Origin: Treponema sp.
GTDB lineage: Bacteria; Spirochaetota; Spirochaetia; Treponematales; Breznakiellaceae
Assembly (NCBI GenBank): GCA_009781635.1
Contig: WQXU01000009.1
Span: 1-64,000 of the forward strand
Length of the DNA: 64,000 bases
Reading direction: 5' to 3'
Below are positions 44,265-54,674 of this stretch, one piece after another (position 1 is the first letter of the stretch; every line of letters begins with the position of its first letter). Position numbers and translations under genes: made by a program. Below the pieces are notes generated by a model that saw nothing but the letters and a program-made list of their open reading frames with translations, ran no database searches and was not told the DNA's origin.

Positions 44265-45269
44265 ATGGCTTTAACAGCAATTAACGCATATATATTTCTC
44301 GGCCCTGAACTCGGCAAAAAACTGGATGCCTTAAACAATATAAGAAAAAAATTTAAGGGCGCAGAAGAAACCGTTTTTTATATAGGTGAAAATCCTGTCA
44401 ATATTATTGCTGATATAATTCAGAACATCAGCCTGTTTTCGGATACGCGCATCATTATTATTAAAAACGCCGAGCTTGTCAAAAAAAAGGACGAGGCTGA
44501 ACTTATCGCATCATGTATAAAAAATCTTGACGCAGGTACAGCGCTTGTTCTGCTCTCCGATGAGATAAAACTTGCCGCCGGTCTTGAAGACGCCTGTTTA
44601 AAAGCAGGCATGCCAAAAACCAATCACCAGATTTTCTACGAAATGTTTGAAAACGAAAAAAGCGAATGGGTAAGGCAATTTTTCAGGCGCAGCAATTATA
44701 GTATCGAACAGGATTGCATCGACACCATTCTGGAACTGGTAGAAAATAACACCGATGCCCTAAGAAGGGAATGCGCGCGTTTAATACATTTTGCAGGAGC
44801 GGCAGGACAGAAAAACAGCCTGTCTCCAGGTGAAGCGGAAAAATGGCTTTCCCATAACAGGGAAGAATCGGCTTTTACGCTTTTTTCACGCATTGCTTCC
44901 TGTGATCTTTCAAAGGCGCTGGAATCGTTAGGCGCCATGCTGGCTGCAAAACAGAGCGCCCAGAGCATTCTTGCAGGACTTGCCTGGTGTTTCAGGAAGC
45001 TCTGCGATTATCTGTCACTGCTGGAAACAGGAGATTCATACCAGCCTGACAGCTTTGAACTTAAAAAAATAGGATTGTCATCTCCAAAAGCAAAGAGCGA
45101 TTATGCAATGGCAGCGCGGCACTACAATATGGAATCTGCGGAAGCATGCCTTGCGCTTACAGCGGAATACGATATGCTGCTTCGCTCTCCTGCTGCCATT
45201 ATGGAAAACATACTAATGGACAGATACATTCTAAAAATTATTCGTTCTGCTGCAAATAAGCGTTTATAA
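44265..45269 (+). CDS. holA: DNA polymerase III delta subunit
   Basis: A 334-residue clamp-loader subunit of normal length, opening INAYIFLGPELGKKLDAL and with the family patterns ISLFSDTRIIIIKNAELV and LELVENNTDALRRECARL. It opens the beta clamp within the tau/delta/delta' complex. It starts 2 bp after lexA and is probably co-expressed with it. Its last 32 bp overlap the end of the convergent histidine kinase gene. Confidence 0.85.
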   Translation: MALTAINAYIFLGPELGKKLDALNNIRKKFKGAEETVFYIGENPVNIIADIIQNISLFSDTRIIIIKNAELVKKKDEAELIASCIKNLDAGTALVLLSDEIKLAAGLEDACLKAGMPKTNHQIFYEMFENEKSEWVRQFFRRSNYSIEQDCIDTILELVENNTDALRRECARLIHFAGAAGQKNSLSPGEAEKWLSHNREESAFTLFSRIASCDLSKALESLGAMLAAKQSAQSILAGLAWCFRKLCDYLSLLETGDSYQPDSFELKKIGLSSPKAKSDYAMAARHYNMESAEACLALTAEYDMLLRSPAAIMENILMDRYILKIIRSAANKRL

Positions 45270-46971
45270 TTTTTGTCACATCATCAAAGTCGCTGTGAAG
45301 CAGCAAACCGGCAATTGCGCTGAGGCATTCCTCCGTTTCCTGCGGCCATGCTTTTTCCTTAAGCTCTGCAAGCAAATCTTTTGCGGCTTTTTTATTATAA
45401 ACTGAACATGCAGCCCTTATTTCCCGCAATTTTTCATTTAACAGTGAACTGCCGCCTTCGGCATCTTCTTTTATTTCCCTTTGTTTTTCTTCTTTTGCTT
45501 CAAATTTATAAATGACTGCATACAGCAATTCCAGAAACGAAGGGAGTTCAGAAAGAATAATTTTTATATTTTTTTCACGGCCTGCCTCTTCAAGCCTTGC
45601 CGCTGTTTCGGAAAGTTCATCTTCGCTGATATTTGCAAGTGCGCTCTTCATTGCATGCATATTAATAATAAACATGGAAATATCATCGGTTCTCCGGCAT
45701 TTGTTTATGTATATCGCTTCCATGATCGCAGCGGATTTTTTTGCATCGCGGATAAAAAATTCCGCCAATTGCGGATCTACATCGGTAAGGCTCAATCCCA
45801 TCATCATGTATTCTTTCTGGTAACGCGCCGCTTCAATTACATCATTAGGCTGCTTGTCGCGCACCAGTTTATTTAAAGTTAAATTCAACTGACGGATATC
45901 AATTGGCTTTGAAATAAAATCGTCAAAGCCGTTCTGTAAAAATAATTCCGCCTGTCCGGAGAGGGCATTGGCCGTCAATGCAACAATTGGTTTTGTATAA
46001 CCAAGACTGCGGATAATTTTTGCAGCTTCAATGCCGTCCATTTTTGGCATCATGTGATCCATAAAAATAATATCATAGACACTGCCGTCTCTTATTTTAT
46101 CCAATGCTTCAAATCCGCTTACTGCGGTGTCAATGGTAAGGCCGTAGGGCGACATAAGCCCCTTTGCAACATAAAGGTTTGTTTCTACATCGTCTACAAT
46201 TAAGACATTGCCGTACGGCATAAATTCACGGTTAATCTGCACAGTTTTTATTTTAAGCGCGCTTACAATGTTGAGTTTCATCAGGTTACGCGCCATTTCC
46301 CTGCCAATGGGCTCTGAAACAAGGCATTTCATGGGCACGCTTACTGTAAATGTGGAACCCATGCCCGGCGTGCTTTCTATCTGGATACCGCCGTTCATCA
46401 TTTTCAGCAAGTTGCGCGTAATATTCATGCCAAGGCCTGTTCCTTCCGTTTTGCGGTTTGCTTCCATGTTAAACCGCGCATACTCGCTGCCCAGCTTTTT
46501 TACCTGCTCGGCTGTCATTCCCTGCCCGGTATCGCTGATGCCGAAAACAAGCATTACATCATCAGCATCGCTGCCGCAGGGTCCAGATGAAACCGTAAGG
46601 ATTATCATGCCCTCCTGCGTATATTTAAATGCGTTGGAAAGAAGATTGTTTAAAATTTGTTTCAGGCGCAGTTCATCGCCGTAAAACATGAGAGGAATAT
46701 TCTCGCTTAATTCCAGTTTGAATTCGATGGGCTTGCTCTCATAGCGCATCATGTTCAGCTGAACAGTGTCATGAATAAGGCTTGCAATATCAAACTGCAC
46801 CGGAACCAGTTCCAGCATGCCTGCTTCAATTTTTGAAAGATCAAGTATGTCATTTATAATACCCAGTAAAAGATCTGCAGAATTATAGATTCTTTCCAAA
46901 GCTTCCTTTGTGGACTGCGGGAGCTCATCATCCTGAAGCTGAATTTCTGTAATTCCTAAAATCGCATTCAT
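45238..46971 (-). CDS. hybrid histidine kinase, C-terminal part (HATPase-receiver-Hpt), frame-broken
   Basis: A 577-residue frame that starts MNAILGITEIQLQ, which is the usual continuation of an H-box HEIRTP-MNAILG. It then holds the HATPase (LLSNAFKYTQEG, SDTGQGM, GTGLGMNI), a receiver (acceptor Asp in IIFMDHMMPKMDG) and a Hpt domain (MHAMKSALANI). The phospho-accepting His and PAS domain are in the upstream frame at 46968-47471; the two overlap by ATGA. A single missing base in the Pro codon accounts for the split. It overlaps holA by 32 bp at its 3' end. Confidence 0.82.
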   Translation of the reverse strand: MNAILGITEIQLQDDELPQSTKEALERIYNSADLLLGIINDILDLSKIEAGMLELVPVQFDIASLIHDTVQLNMMRYESKPIEFKLELSENIPLMFYGDELRLKQILNNLLSNAFKYTQEGMIILTVSSGPCGSDADDVMLVFGISDTGQGMTAEQVKKLGSEYARFNMEANRKTEGTGLGMNITRNLLKMMNGGIQIESTPGMGSTFTVSVPMKCLVSEPIGREMARNLMKLNIVSALKIKTVQINREFMPYGNVLIVDDVETNLYVAKGLMSPYGLTIDTAVSGFEALDKIRDGSVYDIIFMDHMMPKMDGIEAAKIIRSLGYTKPIVALTANALSGQAELFLQNGFDDFISKPIDIRQLNLTLNKLVRDKQPNDVIEAARYQKEYMMMGLSLTDVDPQLAEFFIRDAKKSAAIMEAIYINKCRRTDDISMFIINMHAMKSALANISEDELSETAARLEEAGREKNIKIILSELPSFLELLYAVIYKFEAKEEKQREIKEDAEGGSSLLNEKLREIRAACSVYNKKAAKDLLAELKEKAWPQETEECLSAIAGLLLHSDFDDVTKIINAYLQQNE

Positions 46972-47471
46972 GGAGTGCGTATCTCGTGGCTCATCTTCGC
47001 AAGAAAATCACTCTTTGCCTTGCTGCTCTCCTCTGCAATTTCCGCTTTGCGCATTTCAGCTATCATTGCTTTTTGCTCGCGCAAATCCCTTATATATTCG
47101 GTAACTGTCCAGTCTCCCTTGTGTTTTACGCGGACGCATGTTATTTCGGCGGGTATTATTTCACCATCCAGTCTTTGATGCGTCCAGTCAAAGCGGCTGT
47201 AGCCTTCTTCCAGCGCCTTTCTTACAAGCAAACTGCCCTTCTCCCTTGATGACATTCCGTCAGGCTGATATTCAGGAGAAAGCTGTACAAATTTTTCGAT
47301 AAATTCCTGTTTACTTGACAGGTTAAACATTTTTACCGCTTCCTGATTGCACTCAATAATTTTTAAATTTTTATCCCAAAAAAAAGCGCAAAAAGGAGCA
47401 GCGTCGAGCAATATTTGCAGGCGTTCCTCAACATCACGCCTGTCAGTATCATTTCCGTTGTTTTGAGTCAT
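46968..47471 (-). CDS. hybrid histidine kinase, N-terminal part (PAS and H-box), frame-broken
   Basis: A 167-residue frame with a PAS domain (LLDAAPFCAFFWDKNLKIIECNQEAV ... RDLREQKAMIAEM) and a HisKA start ending SDFLAKMSHEIRTP, directly at a stop codon. The phospho-His is therefore the sixth residue from the end. The remaining dimerisation helix and ATPase are in the next frame. One base inserted after ACTCC would fuse both frames into one kinase of about 740 residues. Its ATG shares one base with the stop of the HD-GYP gene. Confidence 0.8.
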   Translation of the reverse strand: MTQNNGNDTDRRDVEERLQILLDAAPFCAFFWDKNLKIIECNQEAVKMFNLSSKQEFIEKFVQLSPEYQPDGMSSREKGSLLVRKALEEGYSRFDWTHQRLDGEIIPAEITCVRVKHKGDWTVTEYIRDLREQKAMIAEMRKAEIAEESSKAKSDFLAKMSHEIRTP

Positions 47472-48496
47472 TACATCTCCAGTTTTAACTTTACTTCCTT
47501 AAACAGATCCTTTGATTCATAGAATACATCCGTAATTAAAGGATCGTAATGAGAGCCTGCATTTTGCATAATAATCCCAACCGCCTCATCCGCCGTAAAT
47601 GCCTTTTTGTACGGACGTTCTGAAACAAGCGCATCGTAAACATCAACTATAGCCATTATCCTTCCCTGCAGCGGAATTTCATTTCCCCTTAATTTATGCG
47701 GATACCCCTTGCCGTCCCAGCGCTCGTGATGACATCCGGCAAAAAGCCTTGCGTTACGCAAAAATTCACCTTCGCCGGTTTTTGCAATAATTTCGTCGAT
47801 TATACGCTCGCCTTCCTGCGCGTGGGTCTTCATTATTTCGTATTCATCGTCTGTAAGTCTGCCCGGTTTATTTACGATAATATCGGTTACGGATATTTTT
47901 CCCAAATCATGCATGCGCGCTGAAGAAATTATTCTTTCTGTATCCCAGTCATTAATCTCTTCGGAATATACTCCGCGTTTTTTCATCTGTTCAATCAGGA
48001 TTTTTATATAAGCTGATGTGCGCTCAATATGACCGCCTGTTCCCTTGTCGCGGTTTTCCACAATATTGGCCAGTACCGATACTATGCTGTTTTGAAGCCT
48101 GTTAAACTGCGCTGTACGCTCACGGATAATTTCGTCAATATCAAGATGTATTTTTATACGGTTAAGCAGCACAGGCGCGGAAAACGGCTTTGTAACAAAA
48201 TCCACAGCCCCCATTTCAAAACCGTGCACTTCTATATCAGGGTCATTGCGGCCTGTCAGAAACATTACCGGTAAATCTGCATATGATTGCATGGTTTTTA
48301 GTTTCTTTAAAGCTGCAAACCCGTCCATTTCGGGCATTTCAATATCCAGAAGAATTAATTCCGGGACTATTTTTTCCAGAAGCGAAAACATTTTTGCAGC
48401 AGACGGCATTGTCATCACACGGTATTGATTTTCCAGCGCTGCCTCTGCCATCGAAAGGTTGGTATCACTATCGTCAACAACAAACACCGTCTTCAT
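47471..48496 (-). CDS. response regulator with HD-GYP phosphodiesterase domain
   Basis: A 341-residue RpfG-type regulator. The receiver has VVDDSD, acceptor Asp in LILLDIEMPEMDG, and TKP. The C-terminal domain has HDLGKISV and HHERWDGKGYPHKLRGNEIP, the HD and GYP motifs of cyclic-di-GMP phosphodiesterases. It likely breaks down cyclic di-GMP when phosphorylated, and the kinase encoded just downstream is the obvious partner. No GGDEF gene lies in the window. Confidence 0.9.
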   Translation of the reverse strand: MKTVFVVDDSDTNLSMAEAALENQYRVMTMPSAAKMFSLLEKIVPELILLDIEMPEMDGFAALKKLKTMQSYADLPVMFLTGRNDPDIEVHGFEMGAVDFVTKPFSAPVLLNRIKIHLDIDEIIRERTAQFNRLQNSIVSVLANIVENRDKGTGGHIERTSAYIKILIEQMKKRGVYSEEINDWDTERIISSARMHDLGKISVTDIIVNKPGRLTDDEYEIMKTHAQEGERIIDEIIAKTGEGEFLRNARLFAGCHHERWDGKGYPHKLRGNEIPLQGRIMAIVDVYDALVSERPYKKAFTADEAVGIIMQNAGSHYDPLITDVFYESKDLFKEVKLKLEM

Positions 48497-48619
48497 TAAC
48501 CCGTCCTTAGAATTAAAACAAAAAACATGAAGTTTTATACAGGCATAAAACTCTCCGGCATAAAAATACTAAAGACATTATATCATTTAATTACAGTTTC
48601 GGCATCTTAAAAGAGCGTA

Positions 48620-50809
48620 TTATTCTACCTTAAACCGGGAAACCTCTTTTATAAGCGCATTAATGCCGTCACGGTTTTGTATGGAAATTTCGTTAACCTG
48701 ATGCACAGCGGCATTAATCTGATCTGCGCCGGATGCCATCTCATTCATGCCTGATGTTATTTCCTGAGTCACCCTTTCCAGATTATTGCTTTCCTGGATT
48801 ACTTCTTTTGCTCCTTCGAACATCTCTTGCGAGCCGCTCTTTACTTCGCGTGTAATTTCGTTTACCTGACTTATTCCGCTAAGAACCTGTTTACTGCCTT
48901 CGCTTTGTTCTTCCATGGCATTACGTATAATATCTTCCTGTTCCGATACAGTATTTACGCTGAAATCAATATCTTCAAACTTGTTCAGAACATTATCTGT
49001 TAATCTTGTTATTTTATCGATAGATTCTTTTATTTTTTTTAATACAACGCCAATTGTTTTTGATTGTTCGCTTGATGATTCCGCCAGCTTGCGGATTTCA
49101 TCGGCGACTACGGCAAAACCCTTGCCTGCTTCTCCTGCGTGGGCTGCTTCTATTGCGGCATTCATTGAAAGCAGGTTTGTCTGGCTTGCAATATTTTCCA
49201 TTACAGAGTTAATTTCCAAAAGCCCTTCGGATTCACGGGCTATTTCCTGAATATCAGTTGCTACTTCCTGCAATCCTGTACGCCCGATTTCGGAAGCATC
49301 TTTTAATATCTTTACATTGTCTGCATTTTTTATAAGCGTTCTTGTGACAGAATGATTGTTTGCCACCATTTCTTCTATTGCAGCGGATGCGCTTGATACA
49401 CAGGAGCTCTGTTCTTCGACATGATTGTTAAGCTTGCGGATATTTACTGTAACCGATTCCATTGTCGCATGGGTCTGGCTTACGCTGGCGCTTTGATTGA
49501 TCACGCGCCCCTTAACGCTTTGAATATTTGCTGTTATCTGATTTACAGCGGCGGCGGTTTCATTCATGTTACTGGAAAGATCCTGCCCGATGCCTGACAG
49601 CCTTGACGCTTCATTTTTAATAACCAGAACAAGGGCTTTTATTTTTTGCAGGGTAAGGTTAAAGTAACGTGAAAGTTCTCCTATCTCGTCTTTGGAATTA
49701 TTATCTATTGTTTTTGTTAAATCACCCTCGCCTTCGGATATATCCTTAAGCGTAGATGTCACACTGATAATAGGTTTGACAATACGCCGGGCGATAACCA
49801 GCGTGATAATTGCAGCCGCAGCAAGTATAACCACTGCGAAAATCATTGAGACCATCGTCATATTCCTGATAGGCCTTTGTATCTCGTTAACAGGAACTGC
49901 AATCATAAGACACCAGGGAGTATCCATTCCGGAAATTTTTACAGGCTGGTAAATCATGTGCATAACAGATTCCAGAATATTGGAATATCTGTTTAAAACA
50001 ACCGGCTTGCCGTTTTCGCCGCCGTTTTCTATTGAACGCATAACACGTCCAAGCTCGCTTCCAAGCTCGTTTATTTCTGCAGGATTGGTTTTGATATTGC
50101 CGCGCACGCGCGAATTGTCAAAATGCGCGACAATTGTGCCGTCATTTGCGTAAACGCCGGCGGCCCCATGTCCGTGAAAAATAGATTCCTTAATTTCATC
50201 AATTATTTCCTGCATATCACTGACATAATTGATGCCGACAAGGCCAACCGGTTTGCCGCCTGCATTTTTAATCGGATACATAACGGCTACAATAGGAACA
50301 TTTCCGTAACCGTAAATATCCCTCCATACAGGAGATGCAATATCGGATTTGTTTGTCATCTCTGCAAGAAAATTCTGCCAGTTTTCATAACCGTCAGAAA
50401 TCAATTCTACATTTCCGGTTCTCCTTCTTGTATAAAAAGTCTGATATTGCCCCAGCTCAGCGTCGCGGTTATCAATTGTATTAGGAAGCCATGCTGTCCA
50501 TATTCCCATAATAGCCGTATTCTGCTGTATTGAGCCCCGTAAAAAATCATTATAATTTCCTCTGCGCGTATCTTCGGCAATGTCTTCAAAATCACTGAAA
50601 ATCATTGAAAGAATATTTCCGTAACCTGTAAAAGCTTCGATCCGCCGCTGAATTTCTATAGAATGAGCAGCCGCCATTTCTTCAACAAATTTAATTGTCA
50701 TCTCTGTCTGCAAGCCGGCAGATTGCGTAAGAGTAAAAACCGATAAAACAGCAATTACAACTGTCAGCATTGCAAGAATGATAGAAATTAATTTTATCCT
50801 AAGACCCAT
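48620..50809 (-). CDS. mcp: methyl-accepting chemotaxis protein with Cache sensor
   Basis: A receptor of about 729 residues: membrane helix ([22 protein letters not shown]), a large double-Cache-like sensor (about residues 30-300, with [15 protein letters not shown] and [23 protein letters not shown]), second helix, HAMP and signalling domain (tip [38 protein letters not shown]). Cache domains bind small organic acids, amino acids or similar. Start 50809 has GGAGG six bases upstream and is preferred over 50842. Confidence 0.9.
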   Translation of the reverse strand: MGLRIKLISIILAMLTVVIAVLSVFTLTQSAGLQTEMTIKFVEEMAAAHSIEIQRRIEAFTGYGNILSMIFSDFEDIAEDTRRGNYNDFLRGSIQQNTAIMGIWTAWLPNTIDNRDAELGQYQTFYTRRRTGNVELISDGYENWQNFLAEMTNKSDIASPVWRDIYGYGNVPIVAVMYPIKNAGGKPVGLVGINYVSDMQEIIDEIKESIFHGHGAAGVYANDGTIVAHFDNSRVRGNIKTNPAEINELGSELGRVMRSIENGGENGKPVVLNRYSNILESVMHMIYQPVKISGMDTPWCLMIAVPVNEIQRPIRNMTMVSMIFAVVILAAAAIITLVIARRIVKPIISVTSTLKDISEGEGDLTKTIDNNSKDEIGELSRYFNLTLQKIKALVLVIKNEASRLSGIGQDLSSNMNETAAAVNQITANIQSVKGRVINQSASVSQTHATMESVTVNIRKLNNHVEEQSSCVSSASAAIEEMVANNHSVTRTLIKNADNVKILKDASEIGRTGLQEVATDIQEIARESEGLLEINSVMENIASQTNLLSMNAAIEAAHAGEAGKGFAVVADEIRKLAESSSEQSKTIGVVLKKIKESIDKITRLTDNVLNKFEDIDFSVNTVSEQEDIIRNAMEEQSEGSKQVLSGISQVNEITREVKSGSQEMFEGAKEVIQESNNLERVTQEITSGMNEMASGADQINAAVHQVNEISIQNRDGINALIKEVSRFKVE

Positions 50810-50960
50810 TAAGACCTCCAAATCTGTATCCAGAATGTTCATAATGAGTATTTCAAATGGAGCTGTTATCGTTTGAGCAATCTGATCAAAATGATATATA
50901 TATCATTTTCAATATTGCTTATATGCCTGTTTTATGAAATTTAGAATTATCAACATAAAA

Positions 50961-51004
50961 AACCCGCAAATCTGACCTCTTGCAAGTAGTCAGATTTGCG
51001 GGTT
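50961..51004 (-). terminator. strong terminator of nifJ
   Basis: AACCCGCAAATCTGAC (50961-50976) and GTCAGATTTGCGGGTT (50989-51004) form a 16-bp perfect stem. On the minus strand it is followed by TTTTTT. A second 11-bp hairpin (51041-51066) lies between it and the nifJ stop codon. Confidence 0.85.
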
Positions 51005-51040
51005 ACATGCAACTGCTTTTATGTCAGTTTGCAAATGTCA

Positions 51041-51066
51041 TGAGGATCAGGTTTCCCTGATCCTCA
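51041..51066 (-). terminator. second hairpin downstream of nifJ
   Basis: TGAGGATCAGG (51041-51051) and CCTGATCCTCA (51056-51066) pair perfectly, nine bases after the nifJ stop codon. There is no T tract, so it may stabilise the 3' end of the mRNA while the next hairpin terminates. Confidence 0.5.
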
Positions 51067-51074
51067 GCTTAATA

Positions 51075-54000
51075 CTAGAACGGTCTTTCCGCCAGGTACT
51101 TAAGTTCCTTCCACCTGCGTTCAACATTTGCCTTGGAAATTGCAAGCAATTTATCTGCGCGCGTTTGATCTGCGGCTTTAAGGCTCTTGAAGCGGGTTTC
51201 CTTGTACATAAAATCTTCCAGAGCTGTTGTCGGATCTTTTGAATCAAGCTGGAAGGGGTTCTTTCCCTGATCTTTAAGGCGCGGGTCATAACGGTACAGG
51301 GGCCATAAGCCGCATGTCACTGCTGCCTTGCCCTGCTCCAGTCCCTTGCTCATATCGATGCCGTGGGCGATACAATGCGAATAGGCAATGATAAGAGACG
51401 GGCCATTGTATGATTCCGCTTCACGGAAGGCCTTGATGGTCTGCGGCATATTTGCACCTAATGAAATCGATGCGACATAGACATGGCCGTAACTCATTGC
51501 AATCGCGCCAAGGTCTTTCTTGCCTATGCTTTTTCCGCTATAGGCAAATTTTGCGATTGAGCCTACGGGTGTGGCTTTTGACATCTGGCCGCCGGTGTTG
51601 GAGTAAACTTCTGTATCCATACAGAGCAGATTTACATTTCTGTCGGATGCAATTACGTGATCAAGGCCGCCGAAACCAATGTCATATGCCCAGCCGTCAC
51701 CGCCAAAGCCCCATACAGATTTTGCGATAAAGTGATCGGCAAGAGAGAGAAGCAGTTTTGCTGTGGGTTTACTGTCCTTTGCAAGCGCAGCTTTTAACTC
51801 ATCAACATTTTTTCGCTGTTCCCCGATAGCCGCATCATCTTCCTGTTTATTGGCAAGCAATTTATCAATGATTGCTCCTGCTATACCTTCGTTCTTTGCT
51901 CTCACTGCCATATCACGGGCATGTTCAGCAAGCTTGTCACAGGTAAGCCTGAAACCATAGGCGAATTCTGCGGTGTCTTCGAACAAGCTGTTACACCATA
52001 CAGGTCCGCGTCCCTGTGCGTTCTGGCAATACGGAGTGGTCGGCAGGTTTCCGCCGTAAATGGAGGAACAGCCAGTAGCATTGCCGATAAGAGCGCGATC
52101 GCCGAAGAGCTGGGACATAAGTTTGATATAAGGAGTTTCACCGCAGCCGCCGCAAGCGCCAGAGAATTCAAACAAGGGGCGTTTGTAGGCAAGAGACAAG
52201 GCATTGCTTAGCTCGCCTGATATCGGAGTGTCGGGAAGACCAAGGAAGTAATCCCAAACCTTAACCTGCTCAGCGCGGAAATCCGGAGCATCAGAATACG
52301 GTACATATTTAAGAGCCTGCTTGCTGCCGTCTTCTTTGCACTGCGGACAAGCTGTAATACAAAGGCCGCATTCATAACAATCTTCGTAAGCGATTGCCAG
52401 TGTTGCCTTGTCGCCTTGCACTGCCTTCTTGTTTACTATGTCGGCAGTCTGAAGACCCTTGGGCGCTTTGCTCACCTGATCATTGGTAAGGGTTTTCATT
52501 CTCATACAGGCATGGGGACATACAACTGTACAAATACCGCACTGGGTACAATCAGCTGGATTCCACAATGGTACGCGCTCTGCAACAGAGCGTTTTTCGT
52601 ACTGGCTGGTAGCAGTCGGGAAAGTTCCGTCTGCGGGGATTTTACTAACAGGCAGCGTTTCGCCGAACTGGAACGATACTGCTCCAAGTGTTTCCATAAT
52701 CCAGTCTGCATCCGGGCGAGGATCTTTTTGCGCTGAAGCAAAAGGTTTTCTCATACGCTTGCTGCCGTCGGCAGTTGAATACTTTACTTCTTCTACAGCG
52801 TTCAGAGAAGCTTCTACCGTAGCATAGTTCTTTTGTACAACATCGGCACCCTTTTTTCCGTAAGATGATTCGATATGCTGTTTCATTCTTGTTACAGCAT
52901 CGTCCTGCGCCAATATGCCGGAAATTTTAAAATAAGCAGCCTGCATAACTGTATTGATGCGGTTACCCATTCCGGTGTTACGTGCAATTTCTGCAGCATT
53001 GATAACATAGAATTTCAGCTTTTTACTGATAATTTTTTCCTGGACTTCGATTGGAAGCTCTTTCCATACGTCAGCTGCCTTATAAGGGCTGTTAAGAAGG
53101 AAGGTTCCGCCTTCTCTTACTCTTGGAAGCATGTTGTACATTTCCATATAGGAGAATTTATGTACAGCAAGGAAGTTCGCAGAGTTGATAAAATACGGAC
53201 GGCGAATCTTGCCTTTTCCAAAACGAAGGTGAGAAACAGTAAAACCGCCGGATTTTTTTGAGTCATAGGAGAAATATGCCTGTACGTTAAGATCTGGTTT
53301 TGCTTCGCTTATAATTTTAATCGAGTTTTTATTTGCGCCGACTGTTCCGTCTGCTCCAAGACCGTAGAAGAGAGCTTCGTATACATCTTCATCCGGAAGA
53401 ACAAAGTCCGGATCATAATCAAGACTCTTTCCAAGAACGTCATCTTTCAAACCGACCATGAAGTTGGCGATTTTTTTGCCGGAAAGGTTATCAAATACTG
53501 CCCTAACCATGGTTGGTGTAAATTCTTTTGAGCCAAGACCATAGCGTCCGCCTAAAACAAGCGGATTGGCGCTGAATTCGCCGCTGGCCTGCATTTCAGC
53601 AATAGCCGTACGTATATCAGTGTATAAAGGCTCGCCAATTGCTCCCGGATCTTTTGTGCGATCAAGGACTGCGATTGATTTTACTGTTGAAGGCAGCGCT
53701 TTTACAAAGGCCTTTGCGTCAAAGGGACGGAACAGGCGCACTTTTACCATACCTGTTTTTTCGCCCTTGCCGTTCAGGAAGTCGATTGTCTCTTCAACGG
53801 TGTCGGCGCCGGAGCCCATTATAATGATAACTTTTTCCGCGTCAGGCGCGCCGTAGTAATCAAAGATACGATAAGCGCGGCCCGTCAATTTTGCGTATTT
53901 ATCCATTTCCGCCTGGACAATTCCTGCGCAGGCTTCATAGTACTTATTTACACCTTCGCGTCCCTGGAAATAAGTATCCGGGTTTTGTGATGTGCCGCGG

Positions 54001-54647
54001 ATCATTGGTTTTTCCGGCGTAAGACCTCTTTTGCGGTGTTCTGCAACAAGATCGTCATCGATCATTTTGCGCATTAAATCGTAATCCGCTTCTTCTACCT
54101 TCTGCATTTCATGGCTGGTGCGGAAACCGTCAAAGAAGTGCAGGAAGGGAACCCGTGAGCGCAGAGTGCTTGCATGGGCAATAATAGCCAAATCCATTAC
54201 TTCCTGGACATTATTCGAGGACAGCATTCCCCAACCGGTCTGGCGGCAGGCCATAACATCCTGATGATCACCGAAAATACAAAGACTCGATGTTGCAAGA
54301 GCGCGGGCGGAAATATGGAATACCGTGGAAGTAAGTTCCCCGGCTACCTTGTACATGGTTGGAATCATGAGCAGCAAGCCCTGGGAAGCGGTAAAGGTCG
54401 TTGACATAGCGCCGGTTGTAAGAGCGCCGTGTACTGCCGCTGCTGCGCCTGCTTCGGATTGTAATTCTACAACATCCGGGACAGCGCCCCAGATATTTTT
54501 ACGCCCCTGGGCGGAAAACTCGTCGGAAAGTTCTCCCATTTGGCTGGAAGGGGTAATCGGATAAATTGCGATTACTTCGCTTAGCGCATGGGCAACATGC
54601 GCCGCGGCTGTGTTACCTTCTATAGTAACATAATTTTTTTCTGCCAT
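51075..54647 (-). CDS. nifJ: pyruvate:ferredoxin (flavodoxin) oxidoreductase
   Basis: A 1190-residue one-chain enzyme of normal length. The opening TAAAHVAHALSEVIAIYPITPSSQ binds substrate/TPP; a two-cluster ferredoxin domain lies near residues 690-775 (CTQCGICTVVCPHAC, CYECGLCITACPQC); the TPP domain has GGDGWAYDIGFGGLDH and EVYSNTGGQMSKATP. It decarboxylates pyruvate to acetyl-CoA and passes electrons to ferredoxin, as in anaerobic fermenters. AGAGGAA precedes the ATG. A promoter and a leader hairpin are visible upstream and a strong terminator downstream. Confidence 0.95.
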   Translation of the reverse strand: MAEKNYVTIEGNTAAAHVAHALSEVIAIYPITPSSQMGELSDEFSAQGRKNIWGAVPDVVELQSEAGAAAAVHGALTTGAMSTTFTASQGLLLMIPTMYKVAGELTSTVFHISARALATSSLCIFGDHQDVMACRQTGWGMLSSNNVQEVMDLAIIAHASTLRSRVPFLHFFDGFRTSHEMQKVEEADYDLMRKMIDDDLVAEHRKRGLTPEKPMIRGTSQNPDTYFQGREGVNKYYEACAGIVQAEMDKYAKLTGRAYRIFDYYGAPDAEKVIIIMGSGADTVEETIDFLNGKGEKTGMVKVRLFRPFDAKAFVKALPSTVKSIAVLDRTKDPGAIGEPLYTDIRTAIAEMQASGEFSANPLVLGGRYGLGSKEFTPTMVRAVFDNLSGKKIANFMVGLKDDVLGKSLDYDPDFVLPDEDVYEALFYGLGADGTVGANKNSIKIISEAKPDLNVQAYFSYDSKKSGGFTVSHLRFGKGKIRRPYFINSANFLAVHKFSYMEMYNMLPRVREGGTFLLNSPYKAADVWKELPIEVQEKIISKKLKFYVINAAEIARNTGMGNRINTVMQAAYFKISGILAQDDAVTRMKQHIESSYGKKGADVVQKNYATVEASLNAVEEVKYSTADGSKRMRKPFASAQKDPRPDADWIMETLGAVSFQFGETLPVSKIPADGTFPTATSQYEKRSVAERVPLWNPADCTQCGICTVVCPHACMRMKTLTNDQVSKAPKGLQTADIVNKKAVQGDKATLAIAYEDCYECGLCITACPQCKEDGSKQALKYVPYSDAPDFRAEQVKVWDYFLGLPDTPISGELSNALSLAYKRPLFEFSGACGGCGETPYIKLMSQLFGDRALIGNATGCSSIYGGNLPTTPYCQNAQGRGPVWCNSLFEDTAEFAYGFRLTCDKLAEHARDMAVRAKNEGIAGAIIDKLLANKQEDDAAIGEQRKNVDELKAALAKDSKPTAKLLLSLADHFIAKSVWGFGGDGWAYDIGFGGLDHVIASDRNVNLLCMDTEVYSNTGGQMSKATPVGSIAKFAYSGKSIGKKDLGAIAMSYGHVYVASISLGANMPQTIKAFREAESYNGPSLIIAYSHCIAHGIDMSKGLEQGKAAVTCGLWPLYRYDPRLKDQGKNPFQLDSKDPTTALEDFMYKETRFKSLKAADQTRADKLLAISKANVERRWKELKYLAERPF

Positions 54648-54674
54648 TTTATTCCTCTGCTAAGCTTAATATTA

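Noticed and set aside
45481-45876. 131-codon plus-strand frame opposite the hybrid kinase
   Set aside because: It is antisense to clear receiver/Hpt coding sequence and rich in residues typical of reverse-strand shadows.
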